Part shown: positions 18,197 through 26,882 of the stretch, one piece after another
Numbering within the stretch: position 1 is the first letter of the stretch
Layout: every line of letters begins with the position of its first letter
DNA from: Crenobacter caeni
GTDB taxonomy: Bacteria; Pseudomonadota; Gammaproteobacteria; Burkholderiales; Chromobacteriaceae
Direction: 5' to 3'
Length of the DNA: 64,000 nt
NCBI RefSeq assembly: GCF_010435965.1
Contig: NZ_JAAGAA010000005.1
Location: forward strand, 62,001 to 126,000
Notes under the pieces: generated by a model
What the model was told of the DNA's origin: nothing
Databases searched by the model: none
Seen by the model: only the letters and a program-made list of their open reading frames with translations
Made by a program: the position numbers and the translations under genes

Positions 18197-18224
18197 TTGA
18201 CGATATATTCTATTTGAATAATTG
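18197..18224 (+). promoter_or_regulatory. Possible promoter upstream of moxR
   Basis: TTGACG at 18197-18202 is followed by an AT-rich stretch with a -10-like AATAAT about 16 bases on. It lies roughly 50-70 bases before the moxR start, in an otherwise GC-rich gap. A short inverted repeat (TATTC/GAATA) overlaps it. Confidence 0.4.
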
Positions 18225-18271
18225 GTGACTGTGCTGCCTGTCGCGGCCGGCGCCCCTGAGCGCGAGGTGTC

Positions 18272-19198
18272 ATGCAAGCTGCCATCCATGCCCTGATCGA
18301 CAATGTGGAACGCGTGATCATCGGCAAACGGCCGGTGATCGAACTGGCCGTGCTGGCGCTCTTGTGCCGCGGCCATGTCCTGCTCGAGGACGTGCCCGGC
18401 ACCGGAAAGACTATGCTCGCTCGTGCGCTGGCGCGTTCGGTCGACGCGCAGATGCGCCGCTTGCAGTGCACGCCGGACCTGATGCCTTCCGACATCACCG
18501 GTGTCGCGGTATGGGACCCGCACGCGCTGACCTTTCGCTTCCAGCCGGGACCGGTCTTCACGCCCATCCTGCTCGCCGACGAGATCAACCGCGCGACGCC
18601 GCGCGCGCAGTCCGCCCTGCTCGAATGCATGGAGGAGCGCCATGTCAGCGTCGACGGCGAGACGCACGCGCTGCCCGACCTCTTTACCGTGCTGGCCACG
18701 CAGAACCCGGTCGAGATGGCCGGCACCTTCCCCTTGCCCGAGGCCCAGCTCGACCGCTTCTTCGTCTGCCTGTCCATCGGCTACCCCGGCCCGGACGAGG
18801 AGCTGTGCATGCTGCAATCGCAGGCCGGCCGCCACCCGATCGAACGCCTGGAGCCGGTGATCGGCGTCGACGCGATCCGCGAGGCACGCGACGCGGTCAG
18901 GCAGGTGCATCTGGGCGAGGATGTGGCGCGCTACCTGCTCGCGATTGTCGGCGCGACCCGCAACCATCCGGATTTGCGCCTGGGCGCCAGCCCGCGCGGC
19001 ACGCTGGCGCTGGCACGCGGGGCGCAGGCGCAGGCCTGGCTCGCCGGGGAAGCTTTCGTGACGCCGGATCGGGTCAAGGCACTGGCCGGGCCGGTGCTGG
19101 CCCATCGCCTGCTGCTGGACGCGCAGGCAGCGGCGATGGGGCGCGATGCCCGTGCCGTGCTGGACGAGATCGTCGCCGCCACGCCGGTGCCGGTGTGA
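18272..19198 (+). CDS. MoxR-type AAA+ ATPase
   Basis: A 308-residue MoxR family ATPase, a chaperone-like AAA+ protein often paired with DUF58/VWA proteins. Walker A is DVPGTGKT, Walker B is ILLADEINRATP, and sensor 1 is VLATQNPVE, followed by the GTFPLPEAQLDRF signature and a C-terminal lid domain. The start has GAGG 4 bases upstream. The DUF58 gene begins one base after its stop, and the TgpA-like gene follows, so the three form a single operon. Confidence 0.92.
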   Translation: MQAAIHALIDNVERVIIGKRPVIELAVLALLCRGHVLLEDVPGTGKTMLARALARSVDAQMRRLQCTPDLMPSDITGVAVWDPHALTFRFQPGPVFTPILLADEINRATPRAQSALLECMEERHVSVDGETHALPDLFTVLATQNPVEMAGTFPLPEAQLDRFFVCLSIGYPGPDEELCMLQSQAGRHPIERLEPVIGVDAIREARDAVRQVHLGEDVARYLLAIVGATRNHPDLRLGASPRGTLALARGAQAQAWLAGEAFVTPDRVKALAGPVLAHRLLLDAQAAAMGRDARAVLDEIVAATPVPV

Positions 19199-19199
19199 C

Positions 19200-20453
19200 A
19201 TGCAGGGCCTGCCAAGCTTGACGCGTCCGGGCCGGCGGGCCGCACCCTGGCTGCTCTCGGCGTTGGTGGCGGTCGCCTACCTGTCTGCGCTGGGCCGGGG
19301 GCACTCCTTGCCCTGGGTGCTCGCCGCGTTGCTGTTCTCGGCGCTGCTGTGTGGCTTGTGGCTGCCGCACTGGCAGGTCGCGCGCCTTATGGTGCGGCGC
19401 GAGGCGCCCGGGCGGGCCGAGGAGGGCGAGACGGTCGAGCTTTGCGTCGTGCTGGAAAACCCGGCCTGGCTGCCCCGCTTTATGGTCGAGGTGTTCGATC
19501 GCCTGCCCGCGGACGGGTCCGGCGCGCAAAGCACCGAGCGGCGGATCGCGCTGCTGCCCTACCTGCCGCCGCGCGCCCGGCGCACGCTGCGCGTGCCGCT
19601 ACTCTGTGAAAAGCGCGGCCACTACCGGCTAGGTCCGGTGACGCTGGCGACCGCCTTCCCGCTGGGGCTGGCGTCGGCCAGGCGAAGCCAGGGCGGCGAG
19701 GCGTGGCTCACGGTCTACCCCGAGCTCTTCGCGCTTGCGGCGCTGCCGCTGTCGGGCGCGCCATCCCGCATGCACCGTGCCGACTGGCCGCTGCCCGGCC
19801 ACAAGGGCGCGGCAGAGTGCATGGCGGTGCGCGAGTATCGTGCCGGCGACAACCCGCGCCATGTGCACTGGCGCGCCAGCGCCCGCCTGGGCGAATTGGT
19901 GGTACGCGAATTCGAGCCAACGGCGGATGCGCTGCTATGCCTGGTGCCGGATCTGGCGCGCGACGCCAATGTCGGTGTCGGCCGCCAGGCGACGCTGGAG
20001 GTGACGCTGCGCATCTGCGCCTCGATCGCGCGGGCAGCCTCGGCCTGGCGTACTCCGGTGCGGCTGCAGGGGGCAGGTGCAGCGCCGGTGAGGATGGTGT
20101 CAGGCAGCGGCGAGCTGCAGTTCCGGCAAATGCTCGACTGCTGCGCAAGGCTCGATGCCGACGGCGATGTTCCGTACGCCGAAGTACTGCGTGAGGTGGG
20201 GGCGCAGGCCGCCGCCGGCGAGACGCTGGTCCTGTTCCTGAGTGAGCCGGCCGCGCGCGCCGAGGCCACGCTCATGGCCATCGCTGATTTGAGGGCGCGC
20301 CGCCTGCCCGTGCTGGCTGTCCTGTTTGACCGCTCAAGCTTTGATATGCCAGGCCCCGACGCGGCGGCGCTGGGCGCGCGCCTGGGAGCCCTAGGGGTGC
20401 GCTGCCTGCCACATGCCTGCGGCGACGTGGCCGCACGGTTGTTCTCGCGATGA
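19200..20453 (+). CDS. DUF58 domain protein
   Basis: A 417-residue membrane-associated protein. There are two hydrophobic helices near residues 15-60. The conserved DUF58 core near 215-260 is recognised by YRAGDNPRHVHWRASARLGELVV, and a C-terminal region of VWA-like character follows. These proteins are regular partners of MoxR ATPases; their exact function is not settled. The gene starts one base after the moxR stop and ends with a four-base ATGA overlap with the next gene. Confidence 0.88.
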   Translation: MQGLPSLTRPGRRAAPWLLSALVAVAYLSALGRGHSLPWVLAALLFSALLCGLWLPHWQVARLMVRREAPGRAEEGETVELCVVLENPAWLPRFMVEVFDRLPADGSGAQSTERRIALLPYLPPRARRTLRVPLLCEKRGHYRLGPVTLATAFPLGLASARRSQGGEAWLTVYPELFALAALPLSGAPSRMHRADWPLPGHKGAAECMAVREYRAGDNPRHVHWRASARLGELVVREFEPTADALLCLVPDLARDANVGVGRQATLEVTLRICASIARAASAWRTPVRLQGAGAAPVRMVSGSGELQFRQMLDCCARLDADGDVPYAEVLREVGAQAAAGETLVLFLSEPAARAEATLMAIADLRARRLPVLAVLFDRSSFDMPGPDAAALGARLGALGVRCLPHACGDVAARLFSR

Positions 20454-21766
20454 ACGAAACCCTGCCAAGCCGTGCCGTCTATATCGGCCTGTGGGCCAGC
20501 CTGGTACTCGCTATCGCCTGCAACGCCTTTCTCGATATCGCCTACGGCAGCTTCGGCAAGGAGCTGCTGTGCTGGGCGCTGGCGTATGGCTGGAGCCTGC
20601 GCGCGGCCTGGCGCTTGCGCGCCGATCCCGAGCGCGCGCGACGTCTGCAGCGGCGGGTGCTGCTGGCTGTCGTCCCGCTCGCGCTCTTGCTGTTCTTGCC
20701 GGTCTGGGGGCCGGAGCGCGGCGGCGTCTACGCGCTGGCCGCTTTGCAGCTGGCCAATAGTTGCGTGTGCGCGAGCCGGCGTCAGTTGCGCATGGGGCTG
20801 ATGGTGTCGCTGGTGCTGGTGATGTTCGCCTGCAGCCATTACCGCGCCGACTGGACGCTGCTGTTCTACCTGCTGCCCTATGTCGCGGCGCTGGTGTTCA
20901 CGCTCTCGGCGGACGAGATCGGTCAGCGTGCCGGCCGCACCGCGCCAGACCAGACGCAGGCCGCGGGGTTGGGCTTGGCCATGCTGGCGGCGACCTTGAG
21001 CATCCTGCTGGCAGGCGGGGGGCTGTATGCGCTGACGCCGCAGCCGACCTGGAGCACGCTGTCCTCGGCCTTTGGCCTGAGCGCACCGTTGGGCGCTGCG
21101 GGTGATGCGGTGGGGGCAGGAGGTGGTGCGGGGCAGGGCGTGCCGTCGGACAGCGCGGCAGGGGGGCAGGGGGGCGACGCGCTGCGCGGGGCGGCAGCGC
21201 GTCCCGGCATGCCGTCCTGGCAAGCGGCCACGATGCAGGCGCTGGCCGACGGCCATGATGCGCTGTCGGCGGCGCTCGCGCCGCTGCAGTCGCACTTGCA
21301 GCGACAGCGTCAGCGTCTGGAAGCCTGGGCGGCCGCGCACCGGCAGGACTTGCTCGCCAGCCTGCTGGCCTTGCTCATGGCGCTGCTGCTGGCAGGGTTG
21401 TTTTATCTGGTGCGGGAGATGCGGGCCGGACTGTGGCTGCGCACGCGGGCCGACTACCTGCGGCTGGGCCTGCTGGGCGCGCACGGGGTGGGGCGGCAGG
21501 GGGCGCGCCGTTACTGGCAGGCCTGCGAGCGCCTGTGTGCGCTGGAAAACGCGCCGCGTAACCCGGCGCTCAGCGTGCGCGAGTACGCCGGCACCCTCGA
21601 GCCCCTGCTATTGTCGCCCACCCCTGCGCTGCAGGCGTTGATGCGCGGCTTCGAGGCCGCGCGCTATGGCGCGCACGAGCCTGACCGGGCGGCGCTCTCG
21701 CAGCTGCGCAGCCACTACCGCGCGCTTTATCGCCAGTTGCGCCGAGAGGGCCTGCTTGGCGGGTAA
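20450..21766 (+). CDS. TgpA-like membrane protein lacking the transglutaminase core
   Basis: A 438-residue protein. About six hydrophobic segments in the first 215 residues resemble the TgpA N-terminal domain. A Gly/Ala-rich linker (about 215-245) follows, then a short amphipathic region and one strong membrane helix (about 300-325). A C-terminal DUF4129-like segment contains LSVREYAGTLEPLL and LRSHYRALYRQL. Full TgpA proteins are around 650 residues and carry a Cys-His-Asp transglutaminase domain between the helices. No such domain or triad is visible here. It is the third gene of the MoxR-DUF58 operon. Confidence 0.7.
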   Translation: MNETLPSRAVYIGLWASLVLAIACNAFLDIAYGSFGKELLCWALAYGWSLRAAWRLRADPERARRLQRRVLLAVVPLALLLFLPVWGPERGGVYALAALQLANSCVCASRRQLRMGLMVSLVLVMFACSHYRADWTLLFYLLPYVAALVFTLSADEIGQRAGRTAPDQTQAAGLGLAMLAATLSILLAGGGLYALTPQPTWSTLSSAFGLSAPLGAAGDAVGAGGGAGQGVPSDSAAGGQGGDALRGAAARPGMPSWQAATMQALADGHDALSAALAPLQSHLQRQRQRLEAWAAAHRQDLLASLLALLMALLLAGLFYLVREMRAGLWLRTRADYLRLGLLGAHGVGRQGARRYWQACERLCALENAPRNPALSVREYAGTLEPLLLSPTPALQALMRGFEAARYGAHEPDRAALSQLRSHYRALYRQLRREGLLGG

Positions 21767-21816
21767 GATGGACGGGCATTCAATATTGGTATGCTGGTGT
21801 GGCAGGGAGAGGACGG

Positions 21817-22002
21817 ATGCGGTATCAGGGTAGGCTCAGGAACTGGAAGGACGCGCAGGGTTACGGCTTCGTAGCGTCCGAGGGCGGGGGCGAGCAGGTC
21901 TTCGTGAATGACAAGGCATTCAGACAGGGCTGCCGCCCACGGGAAGGTGGGCTGATCTGTTGCCAGCCAGGGCGTGATAGTGCAACTGAACCAATGCCTT
22001 AG
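21817..22002 (+). pseudogene. Truncated cold-shock-domain protein
   Basis: Sixty-one codons from ATG 21817 (GGGAGAGG upstream) give MRYQGRLRNWKDAQGYGFV, with an RNP1-like QGYGFV and an RNP2-like VFVND. This is the start of a cold-shock domain as found in CSD-DUF1294 membrane proteins. The similarity ends near GRD, and the frame then closes. The rest of the CSD and the DUF1294 helices are absent in all frames downstream. Composition falls from here on, so this looks like the broken edge where the following low-GC segment was inserted. A short functional CSD peptide is possible but less likely. Confidence 0.6.
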
Positions 22003-22029
22003 CCAGAATGTTGGGCGGCACGGACCAAG

Positions 22030-22047
22030 GCTCAGGGCGAGCTGAGC
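22030..22047 (+). repeat. Hairpin after the truncated gene
   Basis: GCTCAG (22030-22035) and CTGAGC (22042-22047) form a perfect six-base stem followed by AGCTTTTC. It is a weak terminator candidate in the gap between the truncated CSD gene and the convergent channel gene. Confidence 0.3.
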
Positions 22048-22154
22048 AGCTTTTCGCCCCGCTCGCCCCGGATGTGGGAGATGTCCATTTCTCGCGGGCT
22101 GGTTTTGCTTGGCCACATGGCTGGGCTAGACAAAACCTGGAAACGTCCGGCCCC

Positions 22155-23147
22155 TTACTCCTGCTTCAAGCGCCGGGAGCCTTCGATGAGTGGGTGCCAG
22201 CCGAAGACAAAAGTGATCATGAAACTGTCCATGCGCATTTTGTCAGGCGCGCTGTCATTGACCGTCGAGCGGTAACCGGCGGTGAGGTTGAGGTTGTCGT
22301 TGATTTTGTAGCCAAGGGTAAGACCCAAGGTCACATCATTGCGCTTGCTGCCCTCTACGCCATCAATGGTTGCCTTGCCGCCCTTGTACCAGGAGGCGTC
22401 CAGCGACCCCCAGATGTTTTCCGCGAAATCACGGGTCAAATGGGCGTCGAGCTGGAAGAGCGGATCGGTTTTCAACTTGCGGCCGACGAAGTCCGTGTTG
22501 TCACCGAAAATCCAGGCCGCCGGCAGCAACTCCAGCGTCGTCCGCCTGCCGGGCACCCATGCACCAAGCTGCATGGTCATCGGCGCACCGATGCGGCCAT
22601 ACCAGCGATTTTGGCCAAGATTGAGCGTCTGCTTGTTGTCATACTCGCCGATCGGCACGGCGATGTCTGCCAGCAGATCCAGCGAAAACCCCGGCTGGTA
22701 TCGCATTGCATCGGGAATGTTGTTCTGTGGCTTGGGGCCGATGAGATTGACGTTCAGTTCAAGCATCGGATCGCCAAAGCCGCTGGCAGACTGCGAGACC
22801 GAGGCGCCGTTCACTGCCCGTGCCTCGCCGGAAATGCGCCCCATGGGCAAAAGAATGGCCGCCATGGCCGAGCGATCCAGCAGCGAAAACGTTTCCGCAT
22901 ATCCGGCAATCGCCAGGGTGGCATCAAAATTGGCGTCATTACTGACCAGACGGGAGGGGTCGAAAGGATTGGCGTTGCCGCTGATGGACTCGACAATGAG
23001 CGGCACAGCACTGCCACCGGTCAGCGTTTTCCAGTAAAAGCGGGCCGGCACTTCGGCTTGCGCCGGGCCGACTCCGCTCATGGCAAACAATGCGGCTGCG
23101 GCCAATGGCAGTTGGGCAAAACGGCGGTTCTTCTTGCTGCTTGTCAT
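22155..23147 (-). CDS. Outer-membrane channel, MetA-pathway-of-phenol-degradation family
   Basis: A 330-residue exported protein with a classical signal peptide (basic SSKKNRR, then an Ala-rich core ending GPAQA). It continues as alternating beta-strands typical of an outer-membrane barrel, with GDPMLELNVNLIG, LDLLADIAVPIGEYD and a final strand SFMITFVFGW. It matches the character of the MetA-pathway/phenol-utilisation transporter family. Two in-frame ATGs compete. The one at 23156 directly abuts the AAAGGA site, while the one at 23147 is 8 bases from it and was chosen. It follows the sulfatase by 42 bases, so it may admit the sulfatase substrate. Confidence 0.75.
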   Translation of the reverse strand: MTSSKKNRRFAQLPLAAAALFAMSGVGPAQAEVPARFYWKTLTGGSAVPLIVESISGNANPFDPSRLVSNDANFDATLAIAGYAETFSLLDRSAMAAILLPMGRISGEARAVNGASVSQSASGFGDPMLELNVNLIGPKPQNNIPDAMRYQPGFSLDLLADIAVPIGEYDNKQTLNLGQNRWYGRIGAPMTMQLGAWVPGRRTTLELLPAAWIFGDNTDFVGRKLKTDPLFQLDAHLTRDFAENIWGSLDASWYKGGKATIDGVEGSKRNDVTLGLTLGYKINDNLNLTAGYRSTVNDSAPDKMRMDSFMITFVFGWHPLIEGSRRLKQE

Positions 23148-23189
23148 GAGCTTCATCCTTTGTCGTTGTCAGTTTCCTGGGCAGCCAAA

Positions 23190-24986
23190 TCAGGGTGCGG
23201 GTTCTGCCACCATGTCCTTCGGGGGGACGAACTGCTGCTTGTAGATCAGGGGCGGATACCCTTTGTCGTCGGATACCCGTTTGGGTAATTGATCTTCCAG
23301 GGTTTCGAACACCGAACGGCTGGGCAAAATAACGTTGTTTTCCCGCGCATAACTCTCCCAGAGCGAAGTCATGGCCTTGAGCTTGTCAGGATTCGCTGCG
23401 GCCAGGTTCTTGCGTTCGGCCGGGTCGCTCGCCAAGTTGTAAAGCTCCCAGCTTTCAGAACCAAAGGGCTTGTATTGCCAGCGGATTTTCCATTCGCCCT
23501 GGCGCACCGCGCGATTGCCAAAAATCTCCCAGGCCAGGTAATCCTGCTCCGTGCGGGGCGATTCGGTTTTGCCCGCCAGCAAGGGCACCCATGATTTACC
23601 CATCAGCGCAGGCGTTTTCTTGTCTTGGTCTGCCTTGGGGTAACTGGCGCCGGCCACCTCAAGCATGGTCGGCATGATGTCGGCCACGTGCAGGACGCCG
23701 TGATTGATGCTGCCCTTCATGCGCTTGACCGGGGGGCCGCTGACGATCAGCGCATTGCGGATGCCGCCTTCAGCTGTCCAGCTTTTGTACTGGCTGAATG
23801 GCGTCATCGATACCTGTGCCCACATCGGGCCGTAGCCGACGTACGAGCCCGGATCGCCCCAGGCGTTCGGATGGGTTTGCGACCAGTTGATCGCGCCAAA
23901 CAGGAAGTCCCGCGAGCCGGGCGAGCCGGCAATCATCTTGAACAGGTCGGTGCCTTCGGCGCCGTTGTCGCCAAAAACGACAAAAATGGTATTGTCGTAT
24001 TCGCCGATTTTCTTCAGGTGATCGACCAGGCGGCCGACGTGGTGGTCGAGGTTTTCCACCATGCCGGCATAGAGCTCCATCTTCTTGCCGAGGATCGCCC
24101 GGCTGGCCGGCGCCAGCACGACGGGATCGGGAACAAACCACATGCGTTCGGAGAGTTCAGTGCCTGCCGGCAGGATGCCCAGCTCGATCTGCCGCTTCAG
24201 GCGCGCCTGCCTGACTGCGTCCCAGCCCTTGTCGTATTCGCCGACGTGACGGTTGCGCCACTCTTTCGGCAGGTGGAAGGGATCGTGCGGCGCCTGGTGG
24301 GCCACGTAGGCAAAGAAGGGCTTGCCATCGGCGCGGTTGGCGTCGATGAAGCTGATCATCTTGTCCGTATAGGTCTTGGTCGCGTAATAGTCGTCAGGCA
24401 GTTTGTTCAGATAGCGGCCATCTTCGGTGAACACCGACTGGGGTGCGGCGGCCGTGAAATTGGTCATGTCCCAATAGCTGCCCGCGCCGTCCAGCAGGCT
24501 GAAGTCACGCTCGAATCCGCGTGCACGGGGGATCAGCTCGGGTGATTTGCCCAGATGCCACTTTCCAACCATGTAAGTGTGATAACCGGCATCCTTGAGT
24601 AGCTGGGGCAGCGTCGGTATCCCGAGTTTCAGATAGCCTTCGTAGCCATCGGCGCCGCGCTGGTTGGGCGCGGTCCATTCGTCCATATTGCCCAGGCCGT
24701 TGCGGTGCGTGTCGATGCCGGTGAGGAGGGTCGCGCGTGTTGGCGAACTGGTTGCATGCGTGTAGAAGTTCGTGAAACGCATCCCTTCGCGGGCCAGCGC
24801 ATCGATGTTTGGCGTTTTGATCTCGCTGCCAAATGCGCCCAGGTCGGCATACCCCAAGTCATCGCCAAGAATGACGACAATATTGGGGCGTTTGCCTTGT
24901 GCCGGCTCGGGCGTCTGTGCAGTCGCAGCAACTGGAAATACGGCCGCAAGCGTTGCGGCAATGAGGCTTAATGCGGCGGTTTTCAT
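23190..24986 (-). CDS. Periplasmic arylsulfatase, Ser-type formylglycine enzyme
   Basis: A 598-residue type I sulfatase with a signal peptide (cut near ATAQ, residue ~24). Metal ligands are in ILGDDLGYADLG (Asp42, Asp43) and VFGDNGAEG; KWHLGK carries the conserved Lys and His. The signature that normally reads CxPxR is here SSPTR, with Ser80 at the position converted to formylglycine, followed by ATLLTG. Ser-type sulfatases need the radical SAM maturase (anSME, AtsB-type), which is encoded divergently at 25553. The C-terminal subdomain contains WELYNLASDPAERKNLA. The substrate is unknown; aryl, alkyl or choline sulfate esters are all possible. Base composition is markedly lower in G+C than in the flanking genes. 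Confidence 0.92.
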   Translation of the reverse strand: MKTAALSLIAATLAAVFPVAATAQTPEPAQGKRPNIVVILGDDLGYADLGAFGSEIKTPNIDALAREGMRFTNFYTHATSSPTRATLLTGIDTHRNGLGNMDEWTAPNQRGADGYEGYLKLGIPTLPQLLKDAGYHTYMVGKWHLGKSPELIPRARGFERDFSLLDGAGSYWDMTNFTAAAPQSVFTEDGRYLNKLPDDYYATKTYTDKMISFIDANRADGKPFFAYVAHQAPHDPFHLPKEWRNRHVGEYDKGWDAVRQARLKRQIELGILPAGTELSERMWFVPDPVVLAPASRAILGKKMELYAGMVENLDHHVGRLVDHLKKIGEYDNTIFVVFGDNGAEGTDLFKMIAGSPGSRDFLFGAINWSQTHPNAWGDPGSYVGYGPMWAQVSMTPFSQYKSWTAEGGIRNALIVSGPPVKRMKGSINHGVLHVADIMPTMLEVAGASYPKADQDKKTPALMGKSWVPLLAGKTESPRTEQDYLAWEIFGNRAVRQGEWKIRWQYKPFGSESWELYNLASDPAERKNLAAANPDKLKAMTSLWESYARENNVILPSRSVFETLEDQLPKRVSDDKGYPPLIYKQQFVPPKDMVAEPAP

Positions 24987-25552
24987 CCCTTGTCCCTGTT
25001 TGGTTTGAGGGCATCCTTGGCATGTTCATATTTCATAATACACACGCATTAATGGATGGCAATGTGATTGGCTGGCGGTACGCGGGGTGTTGCACAAATT
25101 GTCAGAAGGGCAGGTTTATGCTTATGGTTTCCTTCCGGAAACCTCCCGTTCTGGCATGATCCAACCGTGCACTGCCACGACAGATCAATGAAGAGTCTGT
25201 TCGTTGATAAATAAAAAAGAGGTGGATGTCTATTTAAGAATGGTGGTCCGTTTAAGCCTTTCGGCCGGCATGCGGTTTTGCCGAACCGGCGTTCAGCGTC
25301 GACATGCATTGTTGCGACCGTAGGAAAGGGTAGTCAGCCGGGCCCACCTGATCCCGGTCGGGCATCACGGCAAGACGAGCTTGCGGACGCAACGCAACGC
25401 AAGGCAAGAGTGAGACGGGGAGGGCGAAGGCGTTCCGCCTGCAACTGCCATGATTTTCGAGGGCGCAAGCCATAAACGACCTGCCGTGTGGAGAAAAACA
25501 GTACAGGCTCGGCGCTACATTCCGCTCAGCAATCGGCAACAAAGGCAGACCG
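24987..25552. other. Divergent sulfatase-maturase intergenic region
   Basis: This 566-base gap has no convincing gene. It is about half A+T (30 G/C in the line 25081-25140). It holds the 7+7 hairpin at 25126-25143 and probably both promoters. The stretch near 25080-25100 (GGGTGTTGCACAAA) is faintly reminiscent of insertion-sequence ends, but no transposase or paired end is visible. Confidence 0.5.
25126..25143. promoter_or_regulatory. Inverted repeat between sulfatase and maturase genes
   Basis: GGTTTCC and GGAAACC form a perfect seven-base inverted repeat around TTCC. No T-run follows, so it is more likely an operator or a remnant than a terminator. Confidence 0.35.
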
Positions 25553-26839
25553 ATGATTCCAATTCGTCCCGTTGATCAGGATCCCAAGCTGGAATTACCC
25601 CCTTTGGCGGGCGGCGATTATTATGCCTTCCACGTCATGATTAAGCCCGCCGGCGCGCAGTGCAATCTGGATTGTGCCTATTGCTTTTACCTGCACAAGG
25701 AAGACCTGCTCCAGCAAGGCAAAATGCCGCGCATGAGCGAATCGCTGCTGGAAGCCCATATTCGGCAATACATCGCCGCCCAGACCGGGCCGGAAGTGGT
25801 GTTTACTTGGCAAGGCGGTGAACCCACGCTGATGGGGCTGGATTTTTTTCGCCGGGTGGTCGAGTTGCAGGCGCGCCACGCCAAGCCGGGTCAGGCCATT
25901 GCCAATGATCTGCAGACCAACGGCGTCTTGCTGGATGAAGCGTGGTGTCGATTTCTGAAGCAGCATCGCTTTCTGGTCGGCCTGTCGATAGACGGGCCTG
26001 CCACGCTGCATGATACCTACCGCTACAGCAAGGGCGGCAAGCCGACTTTTGAGCGTGTGATGGCGGCGGTAAAGCTGCTGCACCAGCACGAGATCACCTT
26101 CAATGCGCTGTGTGTGGTGAACAGGCTCAACGCCCGCAAGCCCATCGATGTCTACCGTTTCCTGCGCGATGAAGTGCGCCCGCACATCATCCAGTTCCTG
26201 CCGGCGGTGGAGCCGGCCAGCTTCCATGGTGTCGCCCCCGGCTACTGGAAACAGGACGAGCTGCCTGTCAGCGGCTCTGCGCGGGCAAGACCCGGCCAGC
26301 CGGATTCGCTGGTGACCGACTGGTCGGTCGATCCGGAGGATTGGGGGTATTTCCTGACGCGCGTGTGGGAAGCGTGGCTGAAGCATGACTTCGGTCGCGT
26401 GTTCGTCGATCAGTTCGAGAATGTCATCAGCCAGTTGCTTGGCCGGGGGGCACAGACCTGCGTGAGCGGGCAGATTTGCGGCAAGGCGCTGGCTATCGAA
26501 CACGATGGCAGCTTGTACAGTTGCGACCATTTTGTGTATCCGGAATACCGGCTGGGCCATATTCGCGAGGTGCACGAGGGGGCCCTGGCCTTTTCCGAAC
26601 GGCAACAAGCCTTCGGTTTCGCCAAGTACAAAACCTTGCCGGCGTATTGCCGTGGCTGCCGCCATCTGCAGCTTTGCTGGGGCGGCTGTCCGAAAAACCG
26701 CTTTGTGAAGACGCCTGACGGTGACGCGGGGCTTAATTACCTCTGCCCGGGGCTGAAGAAATTCTTTGCCCGTGTTGTTGCAGATCGTGTCCTGTTCCTT
26801 GGCCGAATGGGCTTGGGCGTCGGCAATTGCATTCTCTGA
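25553..26839 (+). CDS. Anaerobic sulfatase-maturating enzyme (radical SAM/SPASM)
   Basis: A 428-residue cytoplasmic radical SAM enzyme that would oxidise the active-site Ser (or Cys) of a sulfatase to formylglycine before export. The SAM-cluster cysteines are Cys37, Cys41 and Cys44 in CNLDCAYC. The GGEP motif is in TWQGGEPTLMG. The C-terminal SPASM region has the auxiliary-cluster cysteines in CVSGQICG, YSCDHF, YCRGCRHLQLCWGGCPKNR and LCPG. It is divergent from the Ser-type sulfatase it presumably matures, and convergent with glpD. Composition is lower in G+C than the flanks, as for its partner. Confidence 0.92.
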   Translation: MIPIRPVDQDPKLELPPLAGGDYYAFHVMIKPAGAQCNLDCAYCFYLHKEDLLQQGKMPRMSESLLEAHIRQYIAAQTGPEVVFTWQGGEPTLMGLDFFRRVVELQARHAKPGQAIANDLQTNGVLLDEAWCRFLKQHRFLVGLSIDGPATLHDTYRYSKGGKPTFERVMAAVKLLHQHEITFNALCVVNRLNARKPIDVYRFLRDEVRPHIIQFLPAVEPASFHGVAPGYWKQDELPVSGSARARPGQPDSLVTDWSVDPEDWGYFLTRVWEAWLKHDFGRVFVDQFENVISQLLGRGAQTCVSGQICGKALAIEHDGSLYSCDHFVYPEYRLGHIREVHEGALAFSERQQAFGFAKYKTLPAYCRGCRHLQLCWGGCPKNRFVKTPDGDAGLNYLCPGLKKFFARVVADRVLFLGRMGLGVGNCIL

Positions 26840-26882
26840 CCATGGCAGGGGGCACCGCGCTCTGCATCCAGTTGCCTGTCCG

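Noticed and set aside
15400-18777. 1125-codon minus-strand open frame overlapping the P-type ATPase
   Set aside because: A different frame from the ATPase, which has all its motifs; this one is Arg/Ala-rich shadow sequence running into moxR antisense.
25070-25110. Possible insertion-sequence end (GTTGCACAAA-like) in the sulfatase gap
   Set aside because: No transposase fragment, no paired inverted end and no target duplication could be found.
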